Source: Nageia nagi
Taxonomy: Eukaryota > Pinophyta
Direction: 5' to 3'
Length of the DNA stretch: 64,000 bases
Assembly: GCA_050084985.1 (NCBI GenBank)
Contig: JBITNC010000001.1
Coordinates: forward strand, 127,534,001-127,598,000
Part shown: in pieces, positions 25,440 through 36,782 of the stretch
How the letters are laid out: each line of letters opens with the position of its first letter
Position numbering within the stretch: the first letter of the stretch is position 1
The notes under the pieces: model-generated
Databases searched by the model: none
Told to the model about the DNA's origin: nothing
What the model saw: only the letters and a program-made list of their open reading frames with translations
Position numbers and translations under genes: made by a program

Positions 25440-26390
25440 TAAGTTTATATGGACCAAGGAATGTCAAAAAGCATTGGAAGACATCAAAGGTTACTTACTT
25501 AACCCTCTTGTTTTGCAGCTAGTTGATCATATGAAACCTTTATACTTATATATCCAACCACAAGTAATGCTATAGAAATAGTCCTAGTACAACTGACAAA
25601 GATAACAAGGATAGGGTTATGTATTATCTATCCAAGACTCTGAAAAAATGCATAAGAAACTACACACCAATTGAGAAGTTGTGTTATGTAATAGTTTAAA
25701 CCACACAAAAATTAAGACATTACATTATCACCAAGACCACTTTCATTGTAGCTCAAGCTTATCCATTGAGATACTTGCTATCAAAACCATAGTTATAAGG
25801 AAGACCAACCAAATAGATAATGGATCTACATGAGTTTGAACTTCTATATACATGTCAAAAGGAAATTAAGTGATAGATTATAGCTGATATACTTATAAGA
25901 AGTACCATGTGACAAAGATAGTAACAAAAATGAACTTGTGGTATTAGTTGAACAATGTGAAGATAAAATATAGAAAATATTCTTTAATGGCTCCAAATGT
26001 TTACAAGGGGTTAGGGCAGGGATTGTGCTAAAGTATCTCTTGAATGTGGTATGATTCCTATGGCTTACAAGTTGAATTTTGAATGCACTAACAATATGAT
26101 TGAGTATGAAGCTTTGGTATTAGGACTAAAGGTAGAAATCTATATTGAAATTAGTAAGTTGCAAGTTTATGGTGACTCCCAGCTTGTCATCAATCAAATC
26201 AATTATGTATATAACATAAAAGGTGAGAAATTGTAGACATACAAGGATTTAGTTGCATTTATGATTCAAAGAGGATTTGAAAAAATTCAATTTGAGAATA
26301 TTTTAAGAAATAATAATAAATTTGCAGATATTATAGCTAATGCAGCTTCCAAATTCATGTCAATCCAAGCTCTTCAAATGAAGACTAAAA
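25440..26390 (+). pseudogene. Two RNase H domains in tandem (element C)
   Basis: The first RNase H (25440-25800) is badly shifted but keeps W-T-K-E-C-Q-K-A-L-E-D and H-Y-H-like pieces. The second (25975-26390) is clearer: YKLNFECTNNMIEYEALVLG and QVYGDSQLVINQ, then ANAASKF near 26340, matching the archaeal-type RNase H of Tat elements (catalytic E in E-Y-E-A, D in G-D-S-Q). The dual arrangement is the basis for the lineage call. Confidence 0.85.
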
Positions 26391-26479
26391 CGTATGGCTA
26401 CGAGGTATATTATTATTGGTAATATTCTTTACAAAAGATCATTTGATGGTAGTTTTCTTAGATTTCTAAATGAAACTAA

Positions 26480-27568
26480 AGAAAATAAGGCTATGGGACA
26501 AGTACATGATAGCATAAATGGGGGACACTTTAATGGTAAAGCCATATTTCATAAACTCTTAAGGCTAGGATAGTATTGGCCATATATGGAAAAGGATTAC
26601 ATTTTACATGTTAAGAGATGTGAAAAATATCAAAAACATACTAACTTGAAATAAGCTCCTTCAAGTGAACTAGCCATAATGATATTCCTTGGCCTTTTAC
26701 TATTTGGGCTTTAGATTTAATAGGGGTTATCAATCCTAAATCTAGTGAGGGACACAAATTCATTTTGGTCACTATTGAGTACTTCACAAAATGGGAAAAA
26801 TTTATATCATTAAGACATCCAAAGGTCCTCAGATTATGAAATTCATGATTGAAAACATTATAGCAAGATTTGGTGTTCCATCTCATGTAATCATGGATAA
26901 TGGAAAGAATTTTAGAAGAAAACAAGTAAGGGACTTTTGCAAGAACTTCCAAATCAAGAAAAGGTTTTCATCAACATACTATGCATAAGGCAATGAGAAA
27001 ACAAAGGCAACCAAAAATACCATTATCAATATTTTGTGCAAAATAGTCAAGAAATCTCATAGAGATTGGCATTCATAACTCATATATGCACTTTGGACAC
27101 ATAGGACTAGTGTCAAATTAGCCATAGGTTGCATATCATTCTCATTAGTCTATAGAGATGAGACAATGTTACCACTAGAGGTAGACATACCATCATTTAG
27201 GGTGTCTCTCAAAGGCATCATTGATTGGGAACAATAATAAAAAGTAAGATTGGGTTAGTTAGAAGGATTAGATGAAAAATGAATCCATACCCTACAAAAT
27301 CTTAGAGCTTACCAAAGAAGAGCCAATAAAGCATACAAAAAGAAGATTGTACCAAAAGAGTTCTAAGTTGGTGACCTAGTCCTCAAAGAGAACCATCACA
27401 AATCACATGCTGAAAAACATGATAAAGTCAAGTTTGAAACAAATTGGATGGGATCATACATTATCAAAATAAAATATCCCAATGGAGCATACATATTAGT
27501 AATAATTGAGGGAAAAGTGGATAAATTATTTACTAATGCCAAACACCTTAAGCTCTTTTATGCATAAG
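26480..27568 (+). pseudogene. gypsy integrase relic (element C)
   Basis: The HHCC zinc-binding part (26515-26645) retains HFNGKAIFHKLL and CEKYQKH. The core (26690-27230) shows DLIGVINP, then FGVPSHVIMDNGKNF (26868-26912) with the second catalytic Asp. The C-terminal GPY-like region (27360-27568) reads FQVGDLVLKENHHKSHAEKH (first part across a stop) then NWMGSYIIK and LKLFYA. Few stops in the core; still not continuous. Confidence 0.88.
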
Positions 27569-29047
27569 AGAAGCTTTTCACACATGTTTTAGTAGTTTCC
27601 TTTAGTCAGTTATCAGATCAAAGGTTCTTATCACTCTTATGGCTCTATTTTTTTCTATTATGCTACTGCTTGTGCTAGCTTTCTGTATCAAATTCCTCAT
27701 ATATCCAACATCTGTGCTAGCATTCTTGACATATTCTAGATAGAAGAACAAATCATACACACCAAGGAACAAAATAATGTCAATTAGTTCATTTGGCAAC
27801 ATCAAATCAAGTTCAGTCAATTGTCTTATATAGAACAATGGTACAAGCTCATTTAGTCATATAGGTGATGCCTTAGAAAATTCAACATCATTTTTAGACA
27901 TCAAACATAACTCACATATCTCAGAATATTAGTATCTCAGTATGAGAATAATTCCAAGGATAAAAACATAACAAAGCTTAACATCTATGCTACCATACAC
28001 ATCTACATTCACATCAATATCCATGCTAATATTCATGCAACAAATCAAAGAAGCCATTAAAGGTAAGTTCATGTATTGTTTCCTATTCTCTTTTCTTTGC
28101 ATACATTGTTCATGCTTTACTTCTATTATGCTTATTCATTACTTGATACATCATGTTCTCTTTGGGTGGATGTTAAATAACCATCACTATTTTATGATCA
28201 CTTGGTTGGAATTACACCAACCTTTTTCTTGGGTTAGCTTGTTGATTAGGACTAAACCAATAATTAATCTAATGGCCACATTATCACTAGTACTATAATC
28301 ACATGCATGGTTGGGAAACAAACCAATTATCTTTGAGTCACCTTTGTTGGTTAGGTCTAAACTAACCTCCATCCTTTGCTAGTTGGGTCTAAACTAACCT
28401 CCATCATTATTTTAATTCACCTTTATTGTTTGGGTCTAAACTAACCATAATCATGTTAGTTCTTTATGATTCATATGTTGCATCTAGGAATGGGGTATGT
28501 ACCCCATGACGATGTTGATATATATAATTCTATGTGTATGTGTTCCATCTAGGAATGGGGCATGCACCCCATGATGATGTGGATACACCATTATTATGAT
28601 CTTGTATGTGTGCTCTAAGAATGAAACATTGAGTATTTTTTTATTTGGTGTTATAAATATGATGCATGCATCTTATATTAATCTCATCCTTGCTTCATTA
28701 TTGCTATATCATTTATGATGAAATGTTATGATGATTTACTCTCATTATCATTGTTATATATTTTATGAGTTAACCATCATATATATGCTTGGATTTTAGT
28801 ATTTTTGTCTCTCTCATTTTTTAGGTTATTCTTTCCTCTTGGTTGATTCTAATCCATGCAAGCCATTACATCTCATAACCAAGGTAAAGAAGGGGCAATA
28901 TACATTATCATTCCTTGATTATTTGGACAATTCTTCAGCTAGACTAGGGAAGAATCAAATTTTTCTTCTCTTTACCTTTTACTTTCTTTGCAAGCATAAT
29001 TACATTTTAAAAGTTCTTATTTCATTATACTTGCAAAGGGGGGCATA
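27569..29047 (+). other. 3' non-coding region of element C, with short repeats and polypurine tract
   Basis: No conserved domain. A ggtctaaactaacc phrase occurs at 28354, 28386 and 28433. A 65-bp unit starting catctaggaatgggg occurs at 28481 and 28546, each with a GGGG...CCCC hairpin. The tract aaaggggggcata (29034-29046) just before the 3' LTR is the polypurine tract. Confidence 0.7.
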
Positions 29048-29844
29048 TGTTGACACTAATGAGGCCCCACTTAGGTGTAACATTACATACCTATTTAATC
29101 ATACTTTATCATATTTTGATCATATTTAACCTTATTATCATATATGTTTTCAATTGTGTTCTTATTTTTATGTTAGGTACACTAGGAAGGATTCAACCTT
29201 CTTATAAGGGGTCAAATGGTGATATCATGCTTGATATAAATGTAAGTATCTCTAACCTAAAGAAAGCATGTTAAGATTATATCTCGATAGTCGACACCCT
29301 ACTTATGGGTATTTCTAAATGCTACATATTGAGATTGGAATCTTGTTACCACTTGAACAAATATATATCATCCATATTCATGATTATATTCTTGTATTGA
29401 CTTGTTGACACATCTATTTTTATTAATCCTTATTATCAGAACTTATTCTACTAAAACATTAGTGCTTGTGATGAAGTACGAGATCGTGCTAAGCTCCTAA
29501 GACCTAGCACCCATGCTAGGATCCTTTCTGTTGTTGGTTGTGGGGTTTGCACATCAAGGTCATATTTCTTTGATAAGTTTGTCATACATATATTTAGCTT
29601 TGACAAAGGTAAGGATATACATGTATTTATCTTACACTTGATTCCATCTCTTTAGTGCATGCTTTCGTCTTGTATCTTGACATTAATAAAACTCTAGTTT
29701 CCATTACTGCACTATTACTCTTTACTTCTTGTTACTCACATATGTTTTATTTAGGTTTATTAACTTAGATATTACATACCTAAATGTTTGTGTATTTAGT
29801 TCATTTAGGCCAAAACCCTAGGTGTACCAAAACACATATCAAAA
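29048..29844 (+). repeat. 3' LTR of element C
   Basis: Begins TGTTGACACT after the polypurine tract and ends at the accaaaacacatatca phrase (29826-29842). About 797 bp, close to the 5' LTR in length, with many scattered differences by eye. Confidence 0.88.
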
Positions 29845-32307
29845 AATTATTTTTTGTGTTAATTATATTAATTTAATTAAAAAGTGAATAAATATATAAA
29901 CATGAAATTAGAGATTGATACATAGAAATCATATCATATACCAACATATATATTAAAAATATGTACAGAGAAATGAAAAGAATTGAGAAGGAAATATCCA
30001 ACAATTACAAAAAATAGGATTTAAAATTTTTCATTCTTTATTTGTCCCTTTTTTGTATCTCTTATAAACCTTTCCATCATTTTCATTTCCTTGGATGTAA
30101 ATTCTCGAGATGGATAAAGAGGAATAGATGTTATTTGTTCAAATAATGTGAATGGAATTTTTATACCTCAATATATTATTTCAATTTTATTGATTTTGAG
30201 CTCTTATTTTCTATTTCTTCCTCAAATGACTTAACCCATGACAAAATTAAAAATACTAATTTCTACATTTTTTTAGAATGAAAAAAATAATTGTATATCT
30301 TGGAAAAATAAAAGGAAGCATAAATGAAAAAAATATTAGTTTTTTTTTTAGTAAAAGGTAAAAATGCTATTCAAAAAATAATTAGTTTAGACATTCAAAT
30401 TTTGTTTCCCTGCCTCTCTTGGCTAGGTAAAAAATGCACCTTTTCTTTTTGCTCTTATCTTCCCAAGATCTCTATGTTCTATAATTTTTAGCTTGTATGT
30501 CATTTTTATTATAAAGGGTTGCTCCACCCAAGTTCATTGTTCTATTATGTTTCTCTTTTTTAATCCATTTTGAATTTCATTCTGTAGTTGCTTCTAGAGT
30601 TATGCCCAAATCCCTTGTTCTTCCACTATCATTTGAGACTCTTCATGTACTTTGGCTTGTATTGTCTCTAATAATTTCCTTATCATAATCCCCCAAGTTC
30701 TTTACACTTGTACAAATTCCTCCAATATTTTGTTGTTAAATTCTATCCATAACTTCTAATGTCCCCAATTTTGACACCCCTTTTCACATAATGTTTCATA
30801 ATGCTTATTTAGCATATGGTGAAAAAGATGTCCCCTTTTGTACTAACTAGTAGTTTTTTAAATTAATTAAGTGATAATTTATATTATTTTATAATAAAGG
30901 CACTTAATGTGAGATTATGAAGACTAAAAATTGAATGGCTAGGAAAAAAAGGAAAAGGGTGTTGTTTGTGAGTTATTTTGGATATTATTTTTACTTATCT
31001 ATTATGTGGAGAAAGTAGTTGGATCACATGCTTCCCCAATTCTTCTATGGATGAAAACTTGTAGGAGAAAATATTAGAGGAAGAAACTCTTTTGATACTT
31101 TGGAGCTTAAGGACAAAAACCCTTGACTCCCATAAATGAATCCATCCAAAGTTCACACTGTGCTTATTGGTTGAGAGTTTCTAAAGAGTATTATTCAGAT
31201 TTGGGGATTGAGATCAAATCTGAGTTTAAGATTAGATTTGAAGAGCTAGGACCAAATTAGAGAATTAATAATTGAAGATCATATTTGGAGAACATATTTA
31301 GGGATCCATCATTTAGGGCTAGATCAAGGTTTTTGAAGTATTTTTGACATCCATCACCAAGATTTCCCTTCCTAGATGAGATGTCCAACATCCAAGAGTA
31401 GATCTTGTCACCCATCATCCAAATTTGAGCTCCCACATCCTAGACATCCAACCTTGGGCTGTTCATTATCAAGGTTTTGATTTCCTACATCATGGCATTA
31501 TGATTTGAGAGTTGATTTTGTTCCCATAATTAGATCACCAACATAGGAGTGCCTTACATCTAGATTTAATGTTTCACACTTTAGGTGTCCAACATTTGAG
31601 GGTAGTTTTGTTGAGTATTAAGGGTCTTCAACATTGTTTCAGGTATGATTTGTAGAGTATCCAATTATATCAATAATTATTTATTAATACAACTAGGTTT
31701 TATATGAGATATGCAATTCTAGAAGAATTTTCAAAGTTTTGTAATAGATTACTTTTATTCTCATAGATCAAGAATTTTCCTATTGTACTTGCCTTCTTTG
31801 ATATCAATAAATCTATAACTTACATTATTTGTTAAGATCTGAATATTTGGATTTTATATCTATTTTAGTCTCAATATTAAGGGTTTTAAATTAAAAGTGA
31901 TCTATACATATGGGGTTTTTAGGGTTTCTATATTTGTTAGTTTAAGTGTGATCCATGGGTGGGTGTAAGAAGATGAGTCCACATAAAGAGGAAGTATTGC
32001 AAGAAGATGAGACTATCAAATTCTTATTTTTTAATAACTTTTTATTTTTTGGGAATTTAAAAAAAATACATGAGACAACCTATAGATAATTCTCTACAAA
32101 ATAAAAAAATATAAAAAAATTGATAAGTTCAGGTCAAATTATGTATGACAGACATGAGCCATTTTTGAAACAATAATCACGACCAATGCAAAATTAATAA
32201 TAAGAAATATATTCATGAAAAAATTACAAAAAAAATCCAAGAAAAGCTTTAGTGTGTTAGGTATATTTTTCCAAAAGTATTTTAAAAATACTTTGATTTA
32301 GGTCAAA
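29845..32307. other. Old AT-rich DNA; possible LTR-like stretch
   Basis: No coding relic is recognised. From 30760 (TGTCCCCAATTTTGACACC) the sequence has the look of an LTR start. A polyadenylation-like aataaa (31807-31812) and a spaced set of (g/a)tgtccaacat / catccaa phrases (31380-31600) follow, but no matching partner, primer site or target duplication was found. This is the old DNA into which D inserted. Confidence 0.35.
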
Positions 32308-32312
32308 TTATG
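32308..32312. repeat. Target-site duplication of element D (left copy)
   Basis: ttatg immediately before the LTR at 32313, repeated exactly at 60429-60433 after the other LTR. Confidence 0.9.
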
Positions 32313-32828
32313 TGAAGAAATTAACGCTTTCTGAATTAACTTCTAATCTACCAAGACCTCAAGAAGGTACTTTCAACACCAAAACTAAGCATAATAACTC
32401 AAGCCAATCTCAAAATAACATAAGATATAAAGTGGTTCCTCCCTCCTTGAGAGTATGTCCACTAACTAAGATCTTATTCTCAATGACCTCTCTTACAAAT
32501 CTCTCATCTCTCAAATCTCCAACTATAGCAAAGCTTCTTACAAATTCTCTCATCTCTCAAAATCTCCAAACCTATAGCAAAGCTTGCATTACAATAGTGT
32601 AACTAGAGAAGGGGAGAGTTCTTCTCTTTTTATAAGAAGAAACTCACTCTATAATTAATTCCCTTTTCTAGTTTTAATCCTTTACCTATTTTTAAACTCA
32701 TACGTATTTTTAATCTTGCTCCTATTTTGATTTCCTTAATACTTTAAGGTATCTAATTATACTTTAAATATGAAGTGAATTTACATTAAGGAAAAATATT
32801 ATACAATATTGCATTACAAATTCTAACA
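32313..32828 (-). repeat. 3' LTR of element D
   Basis: 516 bp, tgaagaaatt ... ttctaaca on the plus strand. Matches 59956-60428 over its length, with the shared phrases taatctaccaaga(c/t)ctcaagaagg and gcttgcattacaatagtgtaacta. It is longer because of a local duplication of a ctctcatctctcaaa(a)tctcc phrase (32500-32575). Confidence 0.92.
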
Positions 32829-32837
32829 CTCTCCCTT
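32829..32837 (-). other. Polypurine tract of element D
   Basis: Minus strand AAGGGAGAG directly before the 3' LTR start TGTTAG. Primes plus-strand DNA synthesis in LTR elements. Confidence 0.75.
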
Positions 32838-33940
32838 AATTAATATTGGGATAGAGCATAGAGAAAGAAGAAAGATAGAGTAAGAGAGAGTTATCCTCCA
32901 AAGAGATACAAGTGGAGATGAGAACTTTTATATCATTGAGAAATAATCAAGATCTTAATTTAAGACTCATTACAATACCATTTGATAAGAAATGGTTTAT
33001 AATACAACAATTAACCACAACTAGTTTCACTGTAAGTGTAGGCAATCAACATTGAGTTGACATGTGAGCCTCCATAAGCCTGCCCAATGAAGTAAGTAAC
33101 CTACATTCTCAAGATGAAACTTGCAAGCTACAAGAAGCTCATAAATAAGATCAATTATATGAATCATATAATATTCATATCAATCATAACATAAATGAAC
33201 TAAAAATGCCATCCATAAACTGATTAATGATGCACTATAAGTCATCACAAATATACCAAGCTAATACTTATAGTCATATGCTGTATATAGAAACATGTGT
33301 TGATTAATAAAAAAAATTATATGCACATATATAAGTTACTCACTCATGGATAACCAAATAAGCTAACAAACACATACTGATTCTTCATATAGTGACAACA
33401 AAAATAAAATGTACCATGAGTTCTTCACAAATAGTGAACTAACCATGAAGGTGTACATTTAGATCAACACTATACAACAAAATAGCCTCCTAAGGATGAA
33501 GTTGTCATCACAAACATGAATTCAACCTTAACTCCCCCTTGAGGACAACTTCAATACCATAAAAAACTTTCAAAGTGTGCACAACAAAGTTTTTAAAGTG
33601 GCTAGTGAAAATCAGGAGAGATAAAGTTAGATTAATAGAGTTGTAGTTGTTGCATCAAGAACTTTCTCTCTGATATAATGTGCTTGGATTTGTAGTACAC
33701 TATAAGTCATCACTAAGATGCCAAGCCCATACTTATAGTCACTAAACAAAGGAATGTATAAACAAAGTATAAAAAGTAAAAAAGTTCAAAAACTTAATAT
33801 AGAAGGAAGAAATTACAATGGATTCAATAAAAATTCAAAATTTACTCCCTTTTTGAGGGCAAATTCACCAACTCAATAGACTCTCTAAGCTTATAAAACT
33901 AAGATTCAGGAAGGGGCTTAGTGAACAAATCAACAAGTTT
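32838..33940 (-). other. 3' untranslated region of element D
   Basis: Homologous in parts to the 3' regions of A (3630-4430) and B (46700-47440): shared phrases around gatgcactataagtcatcacaaa and tgaaggtgtaca. A second partial copy of the catcaca/gatgcactataagtcat block near 33700 suggests a small duplication. Non-coding. Confidence 0.65.
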
Positions 33941-33949
33941 AGGACTGAT

Positions 33950-34373
33950 AGACAATATTGCAATTGTAGAAGACCATCCAAAACCTTATTTTTGATGAAG
34001 TGGGCTAGGATTTCTACATGCTTTGTTCTTTGGTGGAAAATAAGATTCTTTGCCAAATTAATAGCTAATTGATTATCTAAAAAAATTTGAGATGGAACTA
34101 ATAGTACATGATATTCAACCTCAGTGGTGGAGAGAGCAGTAGTAGGTTGCTTTTTGGAAGCCCAAGAGATAGCACCTGAACCAATGCTAAACACCTAAAC
34201 CAATGATAAATACATAAGTAGAAGTTGATTTTCTATCATCTCTATCTCCCCCATAGTAGGAATCAAGAATCTTGAGAGAGCAAGCAAGGGCAACTTGTCA
34301 TACTTAAGAGCAAGATCTTTAGTGCCTACAACATACCTCAAAATTTCTTAATAGAATTGAAGTTCTCAATATA
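33950..34373 (-). pseudogene. copia RNase H relic (element D)
   Basis: An open frame at 34095-34194 reads IGSGAISWASKKQPTTALST followed by TEVEYH, the canonical copia RNase H motif (W-x-S-K-K-Q ... S-T-x-E-x-E-Y) in full, unlike A and B, where it is eroded. The sequence then decays. The first CACTA-like element interrupts D upstream of this domain. Confidence 0.9.
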
Positions 34374-34491
34374 CACTACTACATTTTAGTGATTTTGCAT
34401 CATACCATGCATCATAAAATTGTATTTTGACATTGTGACATAAGATGCATCACTATTTACATGTTTACATCAATATAGATAAAACCATTTT

Positions 34492-34547
34492 TTGATGCAT
34501 TATTTGATGCATTGCTTGATGCATGCTTGATGCATTGTTTGATGCAT
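34492..34547. repeat. Subterminal 12-bp repeat array of CACTA-like copy 1
   Basis: TTGATGCAT begins at 34492, 34504, 34516, 34527 and 34539: five exact copies, spacing 12, 12, 11, 12. CACTA elements carry short subterminal repeats that bind their transposase accessory protein; the position and spacing fit this role. Confidence 0.85.
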
Positions 34548-34850
34548 TTTAGTACTCCAAGTGATACATGGAATAGAAAAAAGGTACAGATCATGCACAT
34601 AGATCATGAAATAATCTGCTATCAATCGTTGATGCATTCCTTTGATCGATGATGGAGTTTTAATGGTGGGTATGATACCATTTATGAGTAAATGAAGGAG
34701 CTTGACATTTATAAGGCCATTTTTAGAGATACATGTTTGCATTTTTAGTGATACAGATCTACAGGAGCTAAAGACAAGTTGAAGAATGCAAATATTAGTG
34801 TGTATATGCATTTTATGGTAAGAAAAATATGCATTAAATGTTTCAACCAC

Positions 34851-35215
34851 CCACAAAGTTTGGTAGAGAAGGATCTCAAAGTTTGGTGGATGCCCATGAA
34901 GTTTTTGAATGTATGCTTATGGAATATAATAATTTAAAGTTATCAAAGATACAACTTTCCTGAACAAGTATTGAAACTGTTTCACCAAATGCAATAAACA
35001 ATAACAGTAGTCCAACTAAATGAATTCATCTTTCCTAGCATCCTCAAATCATGCACTAAATTGAGAGATTTGCAAAAGGGTTTATACATACATTAAATAC
35101 TCTTTAAAATAAAAATTTATCAAATGTTATGGTTGTGAGTACCCTGTTAGACATATATGCAAAATATGGAAGCATAGAGAAGACAAATGAATTTTTTGAC
35201 AAGATGCAAACCCTC
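34851..35215 (+). pseudogene. PPR gene fragment inside CACTA-like copy 1
   Basis: Plus-strand translation gives pieces of the plant PPR (PLS class) pattern in the right order: SLVDAHEVFECM (about 34880), PEQVLKLFHQMQ (34959-34994), LNEFIFPSILKSCTKLRDLQ (35016-35075, same frame as the previous piece across one stop), then after a frameshift VSTLLDIYAKYGSIEKTNEF (35135-35194) and FDKMQ. PPR proteins are organellar RNA-binding proteins with 35-residue helical repeats. Only about two or three repeats are present, without start codon or targeting peptide, so this is a captured, broken fragment. Confidence 0.8.
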
Positions 35216-35234
35216 ATTCCTATAATTTTTATGT

Positions 35235-35263
35235 TATACATGATGCTTTATACATCATGTATA
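35235..35263. repeat. Perfect hairpin in CACTA-like copy 1
   Basis: tatacatgatg (35235-35245) and catcatgtata (35253-35263) are exact reverse complements around a 7-base loop. Confidence 0.85.
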
Positions 35264-35444
35264 GCGTCAATGATTTAAGGCTAATAACTTGATATATGAT
35301 GCTATACATGACACTACAAATGACTCTTTATTTGGCAGTACCTTAGCGTTAATTGATGCATCATGATTTATGCAATTTTTTTGAAATAAATAATACTATG
35401 GATTAATGCATGGTATGATGCAAAATTGCTAAAATGTAGTAGTG

Positions 35445-36160
35445 GTATGACTTTTGCATAAAGTGAACCATAAAATTCACAGCAAAGGTGATATCTAGCT
35501 TGAAGATAGTCAAATAAAGAAGACTACCAATTAGTTACTTGTAAGCCATTGCATCTACCAACTGAGAGTTAGAACTAAGAGATAAAGTGATTTCAAGAGA
35601 GATTGGGATTGCAACATGCTTGCACTCCTCCATTCCAAAATTTTGCAAGATATCTGAAATATACTTAGATTAACTAAGGTAAATACAATCCTTGTATTGG
35701 TATACTTGCATACCAAGGTAGTAATGTAATAGACTAAGATCAATCATTTTAAAAGTTATCTTAAGTTTGGATATGTATCTTTTATGAGGATCATATTATT
35801 TTTGTAATCAACAAATCATCCACATAGATAAGAATCAAGATCAAATCTTGTCCTTAGTTGAGCACATATAGATCTATGTTAGAGAAGCATTTAGAAAATT
35901 TAATATCTTCAAAGTATCCTAAAATATTTTTGTACCAGACCCTAGGTTCTTGCTTAAGTCCATACAAAGATTTCTTTAACTTGCATACAAAATATTGTTT
36001 TCCTTCAATAACAAACCATTTTAGTTGATTCATGTAGATTTACACATCTAATTCACCATTCAGATAAGCACTTTTGACATCAAGTTAAAAAACTTTCCAT
36101 CTTTGAGTGCTAAAAGAGCAAGGATTACCCTGTAATAGCATCTTTGCCATTGGAGCAAAG
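35445..36160 (-). pseudogene. copia reverse transcriptase relic, C-terminal part (element D)
   Basis: Minus-strand reading shows an intact catalytic box YVDDL at 35812-35826, preceded by L-K-x-S-L-Y-G-L-K-Q-like residues near 35950-35990. The domain is cut at 36160 by gypsy element F and continues at 54247 with the KGFTQKYGFDYEETF region. The sequence at the junction is compatible with one original reading frame. Other stops and frameshifts are present. Confidence 0.88.
36156..36160. repeat. Target-site duplication of element F (left copy)
   Basis: caaag before the LTR at 36161, repeated at 54242-54246 after the right LTR, in the middle of D's reverse transcriptase coding sequence. Confidence 0.88.
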
Positions 36161-36782
36161 TGTAGATCCAAAATAATGCATATAATTATTAATTAGAGGT
36201 TAATTAATGAATTATTGGTCTACTTTATTTTTTATTATCGCATATATTTGAAATATGGCAATAATGAATAATAGAAGTATACTTGTTCTTAATTAAATAA
36301 CATGTTCATTCGGTTAAGGGAAACATACATGAAAGGTGAGCATACATTCATTAAATTGCACATCATTGGCGGCCTAGAAGAGGTAGATCGCTAGTGGCCT
36401 AAAATAAGCAATATAATAGATGTAATCAAGAATGTAACGATGAGCAAATGAAAGAATCATCAAATAGCAAACATAAGATATAACTTAAAAATAATATTTG
36501 CGCATAACAAAGTGATGTAACATGTACTAGAATCTCTCTAGAATCCTCCTCATATTCATTTGGCAATGAAGTTTAAGGTTAACATTTGATGCCTCTATAT
36601 AAGATACATGTTTACATGACTTTGATCTTTTTGACCCTTTGTATATGCCACAAGGGTCCATTACATAAATTACATAGTTTTAACATAACCTTGGGTATAA
36701 TTTACCTCCTTTTACATAATACATCATTGAGGCTCTAAAATAAATTATTTAATAAATAATAATTCATTTTTAGGTGTATACA
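36161..36782 (-). repeat. 3' LTR of element F
   Basis: 622 bp, from tgtagatcc to gtgtataca on the plus strand. The last 480 bases match the right LTR (gagcatacattcattaaat, ggtagatcgctag, ggtccattacataaatt). The first 140 bases are absent from the right LTR, which appears truncated there. The minus-strand purine tract AAAGAGGAAAAAAA (36783-36796) lies next to it. Confidence 0.88.

Larger units (their letters stand above)
20363..29844 (+). mobile_element. Element C: Ty3/gypsy retrotransposon, Tat/Ogre-like
   Basis: Two related LTRs (20363-21162 and 29048-29844) enclose gag, protease, reverse transcriptase, RNase H, a second RNase H and integrase on the plus strand, then a 1.5-kb 3' region. The second, archaeal-type RNase H between RNase H and integrase is the mark of the plant Tat lineage (Ogre, Retand). 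A possible target duplication is attat just before 20363 and inside the A-rich stretch after 29844, but the ends are eroded. All frames are broken. Confidence 0.88.
34374..35444. mobile_element. CACTA-like inverted-repeat transposon, copy 1, carrying PPR fragment
   Basis: The ends are inverted repeats of about 39 bp beginning CACTACTACATTTTAG (34374) and ending with its complement (35444), with two mismatches. Flanks ata/gta could be a 3-bp target duplication with one change, as CACTA elements make. Inside: five TTGATGCAT repeats at 11-12 bp spacing near the left end and a long imperfect copy of PPR coding sequence. No transposase. It interrupts the copia RT-RNase H region of D, which resumes on the other side. 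A sister copy is at 56104-57216. Confidence 0.8.

Noticed and set aside
28481-28610. GGGG...CCCC hairpins as rho-type terminators or riboswitch
   Set aside because: Plant retrotransposon 3' region; short hairpins within a duplicated unit, no bacterial context.
20363-29844. Element C and element F as two copies of one family
   Set aside because: Domain order and motifs are alike, but LTR sequences and 3' repeats differ; they are related families of one lineage at most.
34374-35444. Reading the PPR-bearing insertion as part of the copia element
   Set aside because: It has its own inverted ends, interrupts RT/RNase H of D, and a sister copy sits at a different place in D.
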